DNA of 64,000 nt, taken from the NCBI GenBank assembly GCA_964030475.1, contig CAXIPT010000002.1, positions 15,204,095 through 15,268,094 of the forward strand. The letters run 5' to 3'. Numbering within the stretch: the stretch's first letter is position 1; the number at the start of each line of letters is the position of its first letter. This document shows positions 1 to 18,631 of this stretch, in pieces. Made by a program: the position numbers and the translations under genes. Origin of the DNA: Tethya wilhelma (Eukaryota; Porifera; Demospongiae; Tethyida; Tethyidae). The notes under the pieces are model-generated. The model saw nothing but the letters and a program-made list of their open reading frames with translations, had not been told where the DNA came from and made no database searches.

Positions 1-313
1 AATTATATTAAGTGTGAAGTTCTTGAAGCAATAGTGTTTCTCTTGAGCAATCAATGTGGCTTTCCAAGATTTAAAGAGCAACATACAATGGTTGATATAT
101 CTTAACACTTGTTTGCTGCTTCCTTCAATACTCATTCTGACTATATCACATACACAGCCTCACTGCTGCTGTTACTTATTCAACTCTTCAGTCTCACTGC
201 TTTGATATTGCACAATGTAGACTCAACACCCTTTTAATATGTCTAACGTCTCTAGCCCCACCCAATTACCACTTCATTTCCTGTGTTTGTTATTTGTCTC
301 ACATTCCTTGCAG
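1..313. other. No recognised coding content; upstream/intronic sequence of the Ig-receptor gene
   Basis: I recognise no exon here. The stretch ends in a pyrimidine-rich tract and an acceptor (ccttgcag, to 313) that opens the first recognisable exon of the Ig-domain gene, so it is probably intron. Confidence 0.5.
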
Positions 314-1429
314 AATGGAGTGGAGGTCAAATCCTTCAGAGATAAGACCACTAGTGGAGTGAGGGTAACATTCCTGAGGCCTCAGTTGGAAGACTCAGGA
401 CACTACACGTGTATAGCTTCAAATCGATTTGAAAGACACCAACTCGATGTGGAATTATCTGTATGGCCTGTTGGTATGTCATTGCTAAACAAATGAATGT
501 GCATAGGAGCACTGACACAACACACACACACACACATCACACTTCAGGTAGCCCGTATCTCTATCAGTTGGATAGTCCCACTCCAAGCAACCACTACCAT
601 ACAGGTGCAAGTGTGCTCAATGTTAGTGATGGGAGCCTATGGAGCAAAATGGATGTTATTATTGTGAGGGATGACACCAGTGACGATAGTGGGGCTGTGA
701 TTGCTGTGGGTGTGGTCACTGTACTCTTCCTACTAGCTGCCACAGTGACTGCTGGGTGGGGAGCTGTGGTAATGTATGGCAAGTAAGTGCATGAAGATAA
801 CCACAGCAATTGAATAATAACTAATTATTGTGATTAGTATTAGGAAGAAAAAGATTCAACTGACACCAGGTTTTGAGCGCAGCCCAACACACAAGATGGA
901 TGAGAGTCTGTTGAAGGATGATACAGAGGATATCACAGTAGGAACTGATCTAGAGCTCTTAAATGATTCACTAGAGATCACCAAAGAAGAAGCCAGACCC
1001 ACAAACACAAGTACCAAACTGAAGAAATTTCAAGATGAACCCTTGGGAGGACATTGTTCAGATGATAACAATGATGTTGGGATGAGCAGGCTTGGAGAAT
1101 CTGAAAGTGAGGCTACTGAGACTGTACCATTGTTGGAAGAGCCTGGAGGTGTTGAAGAGATCGTACAAGAGACTGCTGTGAAGAAAAGGAAGACAAAAAG
1201 TAAACCATCAAAAAGTAGAGATAAGACAAAGAGACCAAGTACTGGGGAGAGCACCCCAGACAGGAGGGAAAGGAAGTCAAGAAGAGACAAGGATGAAAAG
1301 AGGAGAAAACAAAAGGACAGGGGTGATAGGGCATCATCATTTACCAGGGAGAGGCCACCTTCCACTACAGAGAAGGGCGAGCCATCATCCACTACTAAGA
1401 GAAAGAGAGAAAAACAGACCCCTAAGTGA
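314..1429 (+). CDS. Ig-domain single-pass membrane protein, 3' part only
   Basis: Exons 314-473, 548-782 and 838-1429 join in frame through GT-AG introns; the 5' exons lie outside the window. The first exon carries the second half of an immunoglobulin-type domain, with the classic LEDSGHYTCIA stretch around the second Ig cysteine. The second exon has a short acidic linker and one hydrophobic membrane segment (AVIAVGVVTVLFLLAATVTA). The last exon is a cytoplasmic tail of about 195 residues, acidic at first and then extremely rich in Lys, Arg, Ser and Thr, ending KQTPK-stop. This suggests a type I cell-surface receptor or adhesion molecule. No kinase or phosphatase domain follows, and the tail has no motif I can name. 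The orthologue is not identifiable from this fragment. Confidence 0.75.
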
Positions 1430-1590
1430 TAACTACCCATAACACTACAAAACAGCAATTATCACCATGTAATATTGGCATACTCATATCCAAAAAGCAA
1501 TTCACCACAATCAACATAAATTTCACACTGCACAAAAATACTTGTAAAAATAGAAGAAAAAACGTGATTACACATTCCAGTCATTAACTG

Positions 1591-8536
<6,946 letters not shown>

Positions 8537-8671
8537 GGCAAACACATGGAAGTCCTAACATACCCAGTTTGAGTAGTACTAAGATAAGGCCTGTACTGTA
8601 CCACATGACTATCCACGTGGGTTGATTTGGAATTTCACCCGCGAAAACTCAGATTGCTGTGTCAGCAAAAA
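8537..8671. promoter_or_regulatory. Bidirectional promoter between PI4K2 and PSTK
   Basis: Only 135 bp separate the ATG of PI4K2 (minus) from the ATG of PSTK (plus), so both 5' UTRs and the core promoters must share this stretch. I see no clear TATA box. A GTGG/CCAC-rich patch lies near 8612-8622. Confidence 0.6.
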
Positions 8672-10113
8672 ATGACAGAGGGTCTGCCAGCCTGTTTGAT
8701 GCTGGTGTATGGTCTCCCTGCGAGTGGGAAGACCCTGCTCACTACCTCATTGGTGGAACACTCCGGTGGAGACAGCCTTGAGAGCAGCAGGAACTGGATT
8801 TCCGTTCATTTTGATGATTTCTACCCTCCAGATACAAGATACCAACTTGATCATCACATTACAAAGGTTGATTTATGCACTGTTCTTTATGCCATAATTG
8901 ATATAGTCATAGATATAATCTTATAATTTATAAGCTATAATATCCATGACACTTTGAAGCTTTGTGTGTATAATATTTCAGATATTGATACAGTTATTAA
9001 TAGTTGCACTATGAAATACAATAATTTTGACCTGTAGTCTGAGGAATTACTGAACAGACAAAAGTGGCTTAGAGTCATAACTCTATACCCGTAGAGAATG
9101 TTGCATCTATACCATATTTAATTTCCAACCCAGGGATCTCCCAGTGATGACCCATTCAGCCTTAAACACTCCAGGCACAAGGTGAATGATTGTCTGGAGC
9201 ACTTCATCTCCCTCAATCATCTGGGCTGTGGCACTCACAGCCTTCATGATGAGGTGCAAGCAGCTGGCCTCTTTGTACCAGCTCAGTGGGATGTGTTTGT
9301 GAAATGTGTAAACAGTAGTCACAGTCAACCAATCACAGATGGAACTGGAAGGCATGTGAACACACAATGAAATGACATGACTGTATAATGATACTACTAG
9401 TTACATTGACATTCATTACCTTGATGGTGGTACAGGTTAAAGCAGGAGTTCCAGCAGGCCACTGTAATAGTGCTGGATGATAACATGCCACTTAATAGTA
9501 TTAGATACGAATACTACCAAATGGCAAGAAAATGTATGTTTCTGATTGTACAGAATCAATGTAATTCCACATATTCTCTCCCTCAATAGTTCAATTGGGG
9601 TTCACAGAGGTGTACATACAATGCCCACTAAAGCTGGCCTTGGAACGCAACTCCCTTAGACTCCTCCCCATCACCTGTTCCACCTTGGAGACAATGGACC
9701 AGAGTATGGAAGCTCCAGATCCAACCAAACACCCCTGGGAGAGTAGCAGTACTGTCATCAATAGTGAAACCAACAAAGACATCTTTGTCACATCTGGAAT
9801 GTAAGCTATGCACCCAAGACCAAAGGCTAAGTTTGTCTATAATACAAAACTTTTGTGCTATGGACTGAGTTCGTTTTTAATCTAAAATATCTATCCCATA
9901 GTTTAGCTGCTGCTTTTTAAGTGCTGCAAATCTTCTGAGCCCCACTACACTACATTATTTATATACCATTGGTCATATCATTGAAGAGGAGTGCCTTTAA
10001 CCCCTGCTGTTATTAATTTGTACAGTGAAGTTATTCTCCCAATGGTGGAGTGGACCCTGAGTCACCCTGTCCTACCAGTGGCTAAAGAAGACCCCATTAT
10101 GAAGGTATTGTGA
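8672..10113 (+). CDS. PSTK: L-seryl-tRNA(Sec) kinase
   Basis: Phosphorylates Ser-tRNA(Sec) in selenocysteine synthesis. Exons: 8672-8866, 9134 to about 9356, about 9444-9533, about 9588-9800, and about 10023-10113. The P-loop GLPASGKT is near residue 14 and HFDDFYP follows near 50. The family motif VIVLDDNMPLNSIRYE is in the third exon, and the CPLKLALERN and HPWESSSTVI region in the fourth matches the PSTK kinase core. I chose the ATG at 8672 because the frame upstream has only a TTG. The last exon reads EVILPMVEWTLSHP and then KVL-stop. The C-terminal roughly 100 residues seen in vertebrate PSTK are absent, so the protein is short or a further exon starts from the donor at 10105. Exon 2 borders are approximate. 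Presence implies the organism makes selenoproteins. Confidence 0.8.
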
Positions 10114-10246
10114 TAAATATTCATGATCAATAATTAATGTAGCAGGGATGATGATTACACAAAACAAAATTTAAATGCACGCAAGCATGCATTGATCAAT
10201 GATTTAAAAGACATGATTTTCTGTATTGTAAGTGATGATCAGTTCT

Positions 10247-13200
10247 TTAGTAAAAGGAATTTACTTCTAGTGCGAAGATGTCAGAAGCACAGTCATACTT
10301 CCATGTGGTTATATTGAGTGCAGCATTAGAGTGGAGTATGCTGGCACATGCTTCCAGGCTGGTGTCACTGGTGGTACTAGTGTGTTGTAGATCAAAGTAG
10401 ACATGAGCTGGCTTGTTGAGGTTCACTGATGTGGGCTGGTTTGAATCTCTGCAGAGAATAACTTGCTGACCTTGAATGTGAACCAGTTTGTCAAGATTCA
10501 AGTTTAATACATCTGTTTCTCCCTGGAACACAATTTTCACTTGATTTCGTCCGATGGTGAAATCACTGAAGAGCAGGCTCCCATCTTCCTGTGGCTCTGT
10601 GGCCCTGATCTCCTCCATTGGTGGGAGAGTGTAGTACTCTGCCTTTGTTAGCTGTGGGTATACGTCTAGCTCCGTGCTCTCTGCCACTGCCTTCAGTGTT
10701 GGGCTCGTGTTACTAGCTGTGTAGGTGCGACTCTCTTCAACGACAGCCTTGGCTATCTCTCCAAGTGTCTCATATTCAGTGATATCAGATATATTCATCT
10801 CGACGTTGAATTTCTTCAAAAGTAGATCAATCAACTGCATCAGCTTCAGTGAATTCAGCCCAAGTTGGAATAAACCAGTGTTGGAAATCTCTTCAAGTGT
10901 CAAATTCATGGAGCTAAACATTTCATGAAATTCTTCCGTGATGGCTGAAACAACTTGCAACTTCTTCTCATCGGCTGTACTCTGCCTAGGCGACAAGGCA
11001 CGGTCAGTTAGATTAAGTGATAGGGTCATACTCGTGAGTGTATGCATGTCGGACATGTTACCAGGCACCATGGCGTTCAAGGATTCAGCCGAGTTGGCCT
11101 GAGTGATGTAGCCGGACTCGTCTCCCACGCTGACACTGCTGGCGGTGCTGATGGTGCTCTGTTTGCGTCTTGGAGCTTTCCCACTACCTTCACTTGGCAT
11201 CGGTACCCGGTAGTCTATCATGGCTCTAAGGGGGTACTTGTGGTAGAAGGATGGCAGCACTCTCTCAGCTGACCTCACTGGCTTGTCGGTGCACCCATCG
11301 TAGAACATCCTGTCACTTGTGTCTCTCAGTTCCAAGAACTTTTCTCTCAAGTACTGCATCTTGTCTTTGGAAGTTTGGTCCTGTGTTGACCTCACGCTGA
11401 TGTGCTCCATCAGCTCACTGATGGCAATGAATATTTCATGACTTGGCTCACTCAGTCTAGGACCATCTTGTCCCAGTGTGGGCAGGTGAGTGTGTCTATC
11501 TACAGATATGCACACAATTGGCTGTACTTCATCCTGTCCATCTTGTGTAGACATCATTCCATTCATGTAGTGATCCAAGTTGATGCTCTTTCTCTTGCTG
11601 GCAAGTTCTACAAGCTTCTTTAGATATTTCGTACGGCTCTCATCATTCTGCCACATTGAAGGGTAGTAGAGCATTCCTGTGCATGACTGGATGGGTAATT
11701 TTGGAGCCTGAAATGACTTGGCCACTTGCATTAGTAAAGATTGGCTTGGTACTGATAAAAGCAGTGTTGTGGCATCGAGTAGATTCAGCGCTCCAGAGGC
11801 TACAAGAGCTATGATCTCTCCCATGTAGTCAGTAGCTCCTACCAGTGATATCTCGAGGTCTAGAGCCCTGAGCAAGACAGCTAGTGCATAGCAGAGCTTA
11901 AAGATGGCAGCGTTGTTTTCATACTCGCTTGATCTTGTGTTTACCTTTAGGTGCTCACTGGCTTTCTGCAATGCTTCTTCACAAGAGATGAATGCTTCTT
12001 GGAGAACTGGGTACTTCAGCTTTAGGAAGTTGGCTGAAGCTGTCAGTTCTTTTAGATAGGAGTAGCTGGTTTTGGATGCTTTAGAAGAGACTGTACTGAA
12101 CAGTAGATGGCATTTGGCTTGGGCCAAATGAGGAAGGGGTTTGAACTGCTGTAGAACGGCTGCTCCGTTTGTCCCTCCAAACCCAAATGAATTGACCAGT
12201 GCAGTGCTAAAGTCTGTGTCTCCATTCAGGTACTTGTGCTCCAGTGACACACACACCTCCTGCTTGGTGGCATAGGAGCTGTTCAGTTCTAGAAATCCAG
12301 AATTTCCAGGTGCTTGAGCATGTTCTAGAACCAGCACTGTTTTGATAAGAGAGGCCATGCCTGATGCTGTCTCTAGGTGTCCAATGTTAGCCTTGCATCC
12401 ACCCACTACTGGAGGATTGTACAGCTTCAAACGGGACTTGCTACCAACTACAGAACAGATTGCATCAGCCTCAATAAGATCCCCCAATTTGGTTCCAGTT
12501 CCATGTGCTTCAATGTACTGTACAGCTTCAGGGTCAAGGTTCGCACTTGAAAGAGCTGTCTTGATGAGTTTTGCCTGTGCCTCTACACTTGGTGCAGTTA
12601 TTGTAGCTGAAGAGGAACCATTGTTGTTGGTGACTGTTGATCTGATCACGGCTAGAACCCTCTTTCCTTCTTTCCTCGCTAGGGCTAGTGGCATCAAGAG
12701 GATGGAGCCACACCCTTCTCCTCGTACATAGCCGTTGGCCGACTTGTCAAATGTTCGGGTCTTTTCATCTGGTGACAACATGCCCATCTTTTTGAGCACA
12801 GCAAACTCGTATGGATCCAAGAGAGTGTTCACTCCACACACAAGAGCAGCTGAGCACTTCCCAGCCTTGAGGTAGGTGCAGGCTGAATCCAGAGCAGACA
12901 GGGAAGAAGCACATGCTGTGTCGATGGACTGAACGGGACCTGTGAAGTTAAAGAATCGAGCAATTCTGTTTGCTGCTACACTTGTTGACATGCTCGTCGC
13001 TGGAGGGAATGTCTTGGGAGACTGGTTGCCATTGCTGTGAGATGAAGTGATCCCTGAGCTAATTCCCACAAACACTCCCCAGTCCTTGTCTTCAGAGGCT
13101 GGAACACAGCGAGCATGGTGTAGGCACTCCCAGGCTGAGTGGAGGAGCATGTACTGCTGGGGGTCCATGGTTGATGCCTCCCACTCAGAGACTCCAAACC

Positions 13201-16200
13201 ACTTGTGATCAAATGTACCAGCAGCGGGAGTGAATCCACCAATGAAGGTTTCACCCGAGGAGGGGTCAGAGTGCAAAGAGGTTGCCGTGGATTTGTTCAC
13301 AAGAAGATTCCAGAATTCCATGATGTTGCCACAGCCTAGAGGGAAGGAAAGTGACACTTCAAAACACTATTTCAAGATAATAACAACTGTAAACATAGCA
13401 TTGTGCACAAAGTCATCATTAGTGTATTTACTACAAAGCCTTACCTGGAAATGAGCAAGACATTCCAAGTATGGCAATGCTGTCATCCTTAAACTTGAAG
13501 CCATTGGCTCTGTTCTCCTTCACACTCTGAGGTAGGGCTAAGAGTGATTCTGATCTTATTTTTGTTCGTACGTTCATCAATGAAAACTTGCGAGCTAGAC
13601 TGCTCTCTGCACTGAAGGCACGGCTCCTCATGGGTACGAATGGTTCCTCCGTCTCTTTCTCGTCACCTTTGCCCTCGTCCTTCTTGGTGCTGTCTTTGGG
13701 CAGCTCAGGTGGGGAACTCATGCTCAGCAGGCTCCTCTGTAGCTTTGCTAGGAGTGATATTGGGGTTTGATGTGAATAGAGGAAGTGTGGCTCTATTGCA
13801 AATCCAAACTCAGATTGTAGTCGTTTGCTCAGTTCCACAGCTTTGACAGAGTTGCATCCGTGTGCCCATACATTTGATTCTGGCTGTATGCTCACTCCTA
13901 GCACAGATGATATTGTGGCAGTGAGTGTCTGTAGGCTGTTTCTTCTTGAACGAGCTTGGTCTGAAGCTGTTCTTCGAATACCGCTCCCTTTCTCTGTCAC
14001 ACTCTTTCTTCTGAACTGCTCTGATATTCTATCATTGGGATCCTTGGGCAGAGGCGGGGCTGATCTCCTCCTTAGCTCTGTAATGTTTGGTAGGGCCTCT
14101 AGGTGGTCTTCACTGTTGGGGGAGCTCTCTTTCACGGGAGCCAGCATCGAGTCTGTTGTGTCTATGTCCATAGGTACCTCAGTAGAGCCATCTCCGTCTG
14201 TTGAATCCACTGATATTCTGATCTCGACTGGAGGTTGTACGAGTGGCTTACTGCTTTGTGCTAGTTGCCTCCCTGGTGTCCATTGAAACACCTCTTGAAG
14301 AGATCCTTTCTTCAGAAGCAGTTTACACTTTGTCCGTTGTTTCTTACCAGAAGTTGTACGAGGCATGGTTTTGGGCTGGATGAATGATACTACTGACACA
14401 GTGACTTGAAAGTCGAGGCTGATTGTAGCTGCAATATTTGAAGCTAGTCTCGTCAACTGGTCCTGTGAGTAGGTTGTTGGCTGTCTCAGTTCAGCTACAT
14501 AGCCCACACTGTCAGTATCTCCGTGAGCATCATACTGGAATGCCACTGTTCTTCCACTTCTGAGAACTTTGAATGCCGACTCGACTTTCTCTTCAATGTC
14601 GATGGGGTGCACATTTCGGCCACGGATCACGATCAAATCCTTCTTACGTCCAACTAGTATGAGCGCACCGTCTTTCATGAAGCCAAGATCACCAGTCCGT
14701 AGGTACAACCTGTCGGAGTAGTCATCCAGCTCAGCTTCAAAGATTTTCTGTGTCTCCTCTTCTTTCTCCCAGTAGCCCAGTGCCTTTGATGGACTATCGA
14801 CCCATATTTCACCCTCCTCGCCATCCGGCAGCTCTAAGCATGTATGAGGGTCCACTATCTTGACCACCACATCCAGCAGTGGTGAGCCAACACTAACTCG
14901 GCCATTGATGACGATGGGGTCTTCATCGTTGTGCACCACACTTAGAGTCACAGTGTGTTCGGCCAGACCATATGAGGGACGGATGGTGTTCCTCTTCAAT
15001 CCATATGAAGCAAAAGCCTCCTCAAATCTCCTTATGGTGTCGTAGAGCACCTGAACTGAGCCGTTGCATATGCACTTGATACTGCTCAGATTGCACGTGG
15101 TTGGTAGTGGTTTTCGCAGAATCAAATCAAATGCAAAGTTGGGAGCCTTTCCATGGGTTCCTTTGAACTTTGAGAATGCCTGTATCCAGATGGTTGGGTT
15201 TTGTAGGAAGGTGCTGGGGGCCATGAAGTAGCCCTTCCCTCCGATGAAGAGAGTGAAGAGGTAGCTGACGATGAGCCCCATGTCGTGAAAGTGGGGGATG
15301 AAGCTGATCTCCACCATTGAGCTGTCAGAGTGGGAGTAGGCTTGGAATAGCTGGCAGTTATGAAGGAGGTTCTCTTGAGTAACCATCACACCTTTAGGGT
15401 GGCCTGTGAACAGTAGAAGGTTGTACTTGTGTAATTGCATTGTGACAATAGTTGTAGTAGTATGATACATAATGCATAGAAACTCAACCAATGTTGCTCT
15501 TACCTGTAGAGCCAGAAGTGTACTGAAGTAGTGCGATATCATCACACCTAATTTTGGTGAGGTGCTCCATACTCTTACTATCTGTTCCATGGTCTACTAT
15601 CTCTGTGGCCACTTCACAATGCCAAGGGACTGGGCTGGTGGTTATGAACTCCAGCATCGTGGTGTTGTGGTAGAAGTCACTGCTAGTGAGCACAAGGGAT
15701 GCACCACAGTCATGAATGATGCGGAGTAGGTTTTCAGCTGTGTAGTGACTTTGACTTGGGTTGGGTGGACTCACGGGTACTGTATGGGTATTGTGTACAG
15801 GTAGAGGGAGAGAAAGAGAGAGAGAGAGAGAGTAGGTTATCCATGAAATAATATACACATATAACGCAACAGGTCCGTTGACCTGTTCACTGCATCGATC
15901 CAAGCACCAGTTACATCCAGCCTAAAGTTCTACATTATGATAACATTTCAGTATTATTTCTGTAGTTTGTCTGCCACTGCTATAGCTTTATGGGCTAGGT
16001 TTTGGGGAACAGATCAATGGTGATGGCCTTACTAGTGTTCACTATGATCCATTCATGCCAGTGTTTGTATCCTTAATAACTGAGATCAAAGAGCTAGCTG
16101 CATGTCAGCATTGCATTATAGTTGCTGTTCCTAGCCATCGACCTATCAAACCAGACTTGGGGGCTGTGGGTTAGAGTGTAACTATTCCATGAATATTTTT

Positions 16201-17423
16201 TACATTGTTGTATTCTGAAAACTGTGGAGCACAAAAATCATCATGATTGGAGAGATTCTCTTTCCTAAACTTTCAGTGTTGTGATGCCTACAAATAATGC
16301 TGTATTGTCCATATATTGTTCACTACAATCAGGTACAATTATTATATGGGCATGAATCATGACAACTAAATAATGCCAGATAGTTGCACTTGGGTTGTGT
16401 TGTGCTTGGTGGGTCTAGGGAATGGATACCATTCAAGATGTCGCTATTAAGTTGTATATAGTATGAGGGAAAGATATTCTGCTCATGTAGCTTCCACATG
16501 ATGTACATAGTGTGTATACTCACAGTACATGCTTTGAGAACAATAAGCCTAGTGGCTGTACATTCCACTACCAAGTCTGTTGGTGGTGTGTTCGGACTTG
16601 AAAGGCAATGATGCACATTTTGTGAAATTGTACCATTCTCTTATGTCAGGCGTGATGTAAGTGTATCCTGTAAGAGGAGCTGGGGATAGTGGGACCTATC
16701 ATTTCAATCTGGCATTGGATCAACAGTGAACTTTTAGCATGTGTGTAATTTGCATAGTTAGCAGCTAGTAGAGTTTCTCCTATGGAACACCTGCCATATG
16801 TTCTACAACAGAAGGTTGACGTTAATGAAGCTGAAAGCTTTCATGTAAGATACACAAACAAGCTAGGTATAGCATCTGATATCATTGAGCTGGTGTCATT
16901 CATTCTTACAAGTGGCAGTTATGTTCATTACTGTACATCCAGACAACACAAAAAATAGTTGTAGCAAGTTCTCCTTCTAGGCATTGTAAATATATTCAAA
17001 GGTAACAAACATAGCCAAGTGAAGTAGCTAACAAGCCAATACCTAGGCTATGGCCATCATAGATATATAGCACTATTTCAATTTTTACACAGCACATCTG
17101 TCATCCAGCATACCTGGTATGAGGCCTGCTCTGAGAGAGGCAATGAACACCAGTAGAAACTCCAGTCCAGGTGGGTAGCACAATACAACTCTCTGCCTGG
17201 CTGTTGAAGCAGGAGTCTTGGGTCCCTTCTTAAGCAGCTGCAGTAAACCTGCTGCTATTTCTCTGGTACGCTCCTTGACTTCTGCATAAGTGTAGTGCTC
17301 AGTCACATTGCAGTCTTCATTCACCCAGTGTAATGCAGTCTTGTCTGCATATTTGTCACAGTTGTAAAGAATGACCTCTAGAAAAGTGTCAGCTTCCTGT
17401 TGTGAGTCACCACTGCTCTCCAT
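10247..17423 (-). CDS. FAAL-ACP-KS-AT(degenerate)-ACP-Nup98-type APD fusion protein
   Basis: Exons 17114-17423, 15504-15779, 13445-15403 and 10247-13335 join with matching phases into 1,877 codons plus stop. Residues about 1-560 are a fatty acyl-AMP ligase (LQYTSGSTG, SYGLAEHTVTLS, LRTGDLGF, GRKKDLIVIRGRNVHPIDIE) that would activate a fatty acid. A carrier domain follows with GCNSVKAVEL (Ser near 715). A ketosynthase (about 837-1260) has an intact triad: Cys in DTACASS near 989, and His in EAHGTGT and in KANIGH. An acyltransferase-like region (about 1290-1560) has lost its GHSxGE serine (GATDYMGE near 1346). A second carrier domain has LGLNSLKLMQL (Ser near 1676). The C-terminal 130 residues resemble the Nup98 autoproteolytic domain. 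There is no reductase, dehydratase or thioesterase, so one acyl extension at most is likely. Introns show it is a host gene, not a bacterial contaminant. The product is unknown. Confidence 0.9.
15780..17113. other. First long intron of the FAAL-KS gene
   Basis: This intron holds a (GA)n tract at 15809-15832 close to the acceptor of the second exon, and a 59-codon open frame on the plus strand near 16780-16959 with no recognisable family. I see no other gene. Confidence 0.5.
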
Positions 17424-17853
17424 TTCTGGTAGACACTACATCTGATAAGAGTACCTCATACATGCACTGACCTATTGGAAGAATGTGATGTGGGACTGTT
17501 TCAAGACTTTATAAAGCATTCCACCACAGTAAGCTCCACCTTTCCTCTAAAACAGGAAGTGACCAGAACTGGTGGGCTGTTGGCTAGCTATGTGTAACTG
17601 TTGTATAGCAATAGAATGTGAACCACCACAAGCATAATTAAATTGCATGTAACTCCACATAACGTGTGTTCTTGTCATGATCATGTGTTGCAACATTGTT
17701 TGTCATGTTTTTGAACAGGGTATGCTCATGTTGTAGATGACGTCTCTATCACATGACAACATGTTACATCATGAAAACATAACAGTGTCATAATTATGAA
17801 AACATAGTAGCATCTTCAATAATAAGTAACTGACGCTGCACATGTATTCACAT

Positions 17854-17896
<43 letters not shown>

Positions 17897-18154
17897 TTAT
17901 ATTTTGTTTCACCTCAAGGGGTATAAGCATGAGGGCCACGGCAAATACACATACACGTACACACATTATTGTTACATAACCCTTAAGTGGGGGTTACTCA
18001 ATGCATGGTCAAGTGCAGCACACTTAAGGCCATGCAACTATTTTGTTTGCCATTCACCCCCTGTGACTCCTAGCTACTCTACTCTCACCTCCACCCATCC
18101 AGTAACCGGTAATTAGCCTATAAAAACTCTGGTTGCTAGGCAATGGCAAACAAA
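17854..18154 (+). repeat. (CA)n tract plus copy 1 of a 190-bp structured interspersed repeat
   Basis: A (CA)n run at about 17854-17893 is followed at about 17971-18154 by a unit containing cccttaagtgggggttactc, cacttaaggccatgcaac, tttgtttgccatt, ccctgtgactcctagctact and ggttgctaggcaatggcaaa. The same unit occurs at 43213-43410 (same strand) and 54121-54309 (opposite strand). Confidence 0.8.
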
Positions 18155-18452
18155 TACACACACACCATTAGGAAGAGTGTAGAGCTGCTAACTTGGAGAG
18201 CTATGTTCATCAGACAGATATGGTCCTCAGAAGCTGTGTCTCGGAACTTTTGCAACAAGCTTCCTCAGGTGACCACAAACATTGTTGTCCGACTTGGGAG
18301 TACACTGAATGATGTTTTCAGTTCTAGAGTGTTTGCTCAACATCTGTTCTTGTGTTGATTGGTAGTGCTGGTAAACACACACTTTATTGGTCAGTTTGAA
18401 AAGTGTAGTTTCAGTTACTCTCTCTTTCTTTCCTTCACACAATCACATTCAG

Positions 18453-18631
18453 ACTCCTTATCAAAGAAAGCCAAGACAGATTTAGCTAAAAAAGCTAACA
18501 CAATTCGTAGAGAGATTCTAGAAGAAGTCCGTGGAACTGAAAGCTGCTCCTTTACCGATGGCCAATCAGGAAGGGAGCACTGGAAAAGGCTAGTAAAAGA
18601 AAAGTTCAGAGAATACCTCAGTCGATTGTAA
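18453..18631 (+). CDS. Terminal exon of an unidentified gene
   Basis: A strong pyrimidine tract and acceptor (tctctctttctttcc...cattcag, ending 18452) opens a 59-codon frame ending in a stop at 18629-18631. The peptide is strongly charged and probably helical (DLAKKANTIRREILEEV, then HWKRLVKEKFREYLSRL). A polyadenylation signal aataaa lies at 18724. The upstream exons are uncertain. A frame at 18143-18268 ends in a good donor (cctcag/gtgacc) but starts inside the interspersed repeat, so I do not assign it. Function unknown. Confidence 0.45.

Noticed and set aside
1030..1458. 142-codon minus-strand frame opposite the Ig-receptor tail
   Set aside because: Leu/Ser/Phe-rich complement of a Lys/Arg/Ser-rich coding exon; shadow frame.
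12342..12731. 129-codon open frame on the plus strand opposite the ketosynthase
   Set aside because: Shadow frame of the KS-coding exon; no family resemblance.
16780..16959. 59-codon open frame (plus) in the FAAL-KS intron
   Set aside because: No recognisable domain, no splice context and no clear promoter; chance frame likely.
10247..17423. Bacterial (symbiont) origin of the FAAL/KS gene
   Set aside because: It has three GT-AG introns with matching phases, lies between typical animal genes on both sides, and has similar base composition; it is a host gene as assembled.
18143..18358. 71-codon frame upstream of the 18453 exon
   Set aside because: Begins within the interspersed repeat; although a possible donor exists at 18268, there is no evidence it is coding.
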